Origin: Pseudonocardia sp.
Lineage (GTDB): Bacteria; Actinomycetota; Actinomycetes; Mycobacteriales; Pseudonocardiaceae
DNA length: 16,729 nt
Direction of reading: 5' to 3'
Assembly (NCBI GenBank): GCA_030453005.1
Contig: JAKDLE010000005.1
Coordinates: 1-16,729 of the forward strand
Shown here piece after piece: positions 15,707 to 16,729 of the stretch. The position numbers were made by a program, and so were the translations under genes. Each line of letters starts with the position of its first letter. The first letter of the stretch is position 1. The notes under the pieces were generated by a model. That model was not told where the DNA came from, did no database searches, and saw only the letters and a list, made by a program, of their open reading frames with translations.

Positions 15707-15735
15707 GACCACCCCGGCTCCCGGCCGGGGTGGTC
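15707..15735 (+). terminator. Strong intrinsic-type hairpin terminator
   Basis: GACCACCCCGGC (15707-15718) and GCCGGGGTGGTC (15724-15735) form a perfect 12-bp stem with a five-base loop (TCCCG), 48 bases after the transporter's TAA. There is no T-run. It can act in both directions, so it may also insulate the converging GH15 remnant. Confidence 0.8.
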
Positions 15736-15864
15736 GCGCATTCCGGGAACGCCCGGTTTCGCCGAGCCGGACGCCGCGATCGCGCTCGTCGGTGGAGACC
15801 CTGCACCTCTGGCCGGAGCGGCCGCGCGGTCCGGGCGAGGGGCCTGCGCGAGGACGCCGCACCG

Positions 15865-16729
15865 TCATGATCCCTTCGGGCCGGGCCAGGGGGCGGCCAG
15901 CCGGACGGCGGACTCGAGCAGCAGCGCGTGCACGAACGCCTGGGGCAGGTTGCCGCGCAGCTGGCGCTGGCCGACGTCGAACTCCTCGGAGAACAGCCCC
16001 GGCGGCCCGCAGGCGGCGCGGTTGCGCTCGAACCAGCGCGCGGCCGACAGGGTGTCACCCTGCTGGTGGCTGCCCAGCGCCATCACGAAACCGCACAGCA
16101 GAACGCGCCCTCGGCCTCGCCGAGCGGCCGGGCGTCGTGCCGGAACCGGTAGACGTAGCCCTCGTCGGCCAGCTCCGCGCGGACGGCGGCCAACGTCGCG
16201 ACTCACCGCGGGTCGTCGGCCCGCAGGGCACCGCGGATCGGCGCGAGCAGCAGGGCGGCGTCGACCCGGGCGTCGTCGGGGGCGGTCCGCGAGGGTGTTC
16301 CAGGCCGCGGCGTCCGACACGGCGGCACCGGCGGCGGCCATCGCACGCAGCCCCGCGGCGCAGATCAGCCGCGAGTGCGTCCAGCGCCGCTCGTCGAGCT
16401 CCCACAGGCCCGCGCCCGGCTCGTGCCACCGCTGCTCGATCGCGGCCACCAGGGTGGTGACGGCCCGGTAGTGCTCGGCGTCGAGGCGGTCGTGCCTGCC
16501 CGCGGCGGCGAGCAGCAGCAGCGCCTCGCCGAACGCGTCGAGCTGGAACTGCGACCGGACCTGGTTGCCGAGCACGTCGGTGCCGCCCGGATAGCCGGGC
16601 AGGTCCAGCGAGCGCTGCTCGGGCACCGCCTGCCCGGTCACGGTGTAGGCAGGCATCAGGTTCGGACCGTCGGCGAGGACGCGCTCGCTGACGAAGCGCA
16701 CCGCGTCGTCCAGCAGCGGGTGCGGACCG
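15865..16729 (-). pseudogene. Glycoside hydrolase family 15 (glucoamylase/trehalase-like) C-terminal part, decayed
   Basis: The minus strand from the window's right edge reads as the GH15 catalytic (alpha/alpha)6-barrel: LPGYPGGTDVLGNQVRSQFQ, LDAFGEALLLLAAAGRHDRL, WTHSRLICAAGLRAM. It ends with HQQGDTLSAARWFERNRAA, PPGLFSEEFD (second catalytic Glu region) and GNLPQAFVHALLLESA, closing at TGA 15867-15865. The middle is broken. After AAWNTLAD (about 16290) the frame shifts, and roughly 20 residues expected by family pattern appear lost. The second frame (DDARVDAALLLAPIRGALRADDPR) meets TGA at 16205-16203, where Trp or a similar residue is expected, then continues VATLAAVRAELADEGYVYRF to GEAEGAF. 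A one-base loss near 16099-16103 returns to the first frame at LLCGFVMALGS. The 5' part lies outside the window. Three independent lesions argue for a true pseudogene rather than one sequencing error. Confidence 0.82.

Noticed and set aside
14511..16058. Long minus frame from the YaaH pseudogene into the GH15 region
   Set aside because: It is antisense to an intact transporter gene and a terminator, with low-complexity composition. Only a few codons at its start could be confused with GH15 sequence in the wrong frame.
1..16729. CRISPR arrays, tRNA or rRNA genes, insertion sequences with transposase
   Set aside because: No spaced direct repeats, cloverleaf-like segments, rRNA signatures or transposase motifs were recognised on either strand.

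Overview
The window is very GC-rich, with strong G/C preference at third codon positions. It uses frequent GTG and TTG starts and carries typical actinobacterial families (WS/DGAT acyltransferase, two-gene DMT pair, GH15 hydrolase, GPR1/FUN34/YaaH transporters). It most likely comes from a high-GC actinobacterium, perhaps a Pseudonocardia-like genus; the genus is inference only. No RNA genes, phage genes, transposases or CRISPR arrays were found.

Layout. A WS/DGAT-like acyltransferase (76-1467, minus) and the first codons of a downstream minus-strand gene (1-73) diverge from two overlapping DMT-type membrane proteins (1612-3413, plus). A stand-alone 1-deoxy-D-xylulose-5-phosphate synthase, dxs, follows (3606-5489, plus). 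Its 3' end runs antisense into the decayed C-terminus of a cytochrome P450 (about 5394-5638, minus). Next on the minus strand are a CaCA-type cation exchanger (5639-6676) and a mandelate racemase/muconate lactonizing enzyme-like protein (6753-7856), probably co-transcribed in the order racemase-like then exchanger.

Divergent from these is the most coherent unit of the window, three overlapping plus-strand genes (7974-13914). They encode a pyruvate-oxidase-like ThDP enzyme, a large FAD plus [4Fe-4S] plus CCG-domain oxidoreductase of the D-lactate dehydrogenase/glycolate oxidase type, and an SDR oxidoreductase. The last two both end in a short hydrophobic segment followed by arginines, which suggests membrane tethering. 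A SigB/SigF-like promoter candidate precedes the first gene.

Further right, an imperfect 68-base palindrome (14174-14241) sits directly before a broken GPR1/FUN34/YaaH gene with two in-frame TAG codons (14276-14749). An intact paralogue (14925-15659) follows, with a CRP-like palindrome upstream and a strong hairpin terminator downstream. The window closes with a decayed C-terminal part of a GH15 hydrolase (15865-16729, minus), which carries an internal deletion, a nonsense codon and a frameshift.

How the genes may work together (inference): the operon at 7974-13914 could oxidise D-lactate or another 2-hydroxyacid to a keto acid, then decarboxylate pyruvate to acetate, delivering electrons to the membrane quinone pool; the neighbouring acetate-transporter family gene would move the product. 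The window is also notable for decay: three separate pseudogenes (P450, YaaH family, GH15), all next to intact genes.
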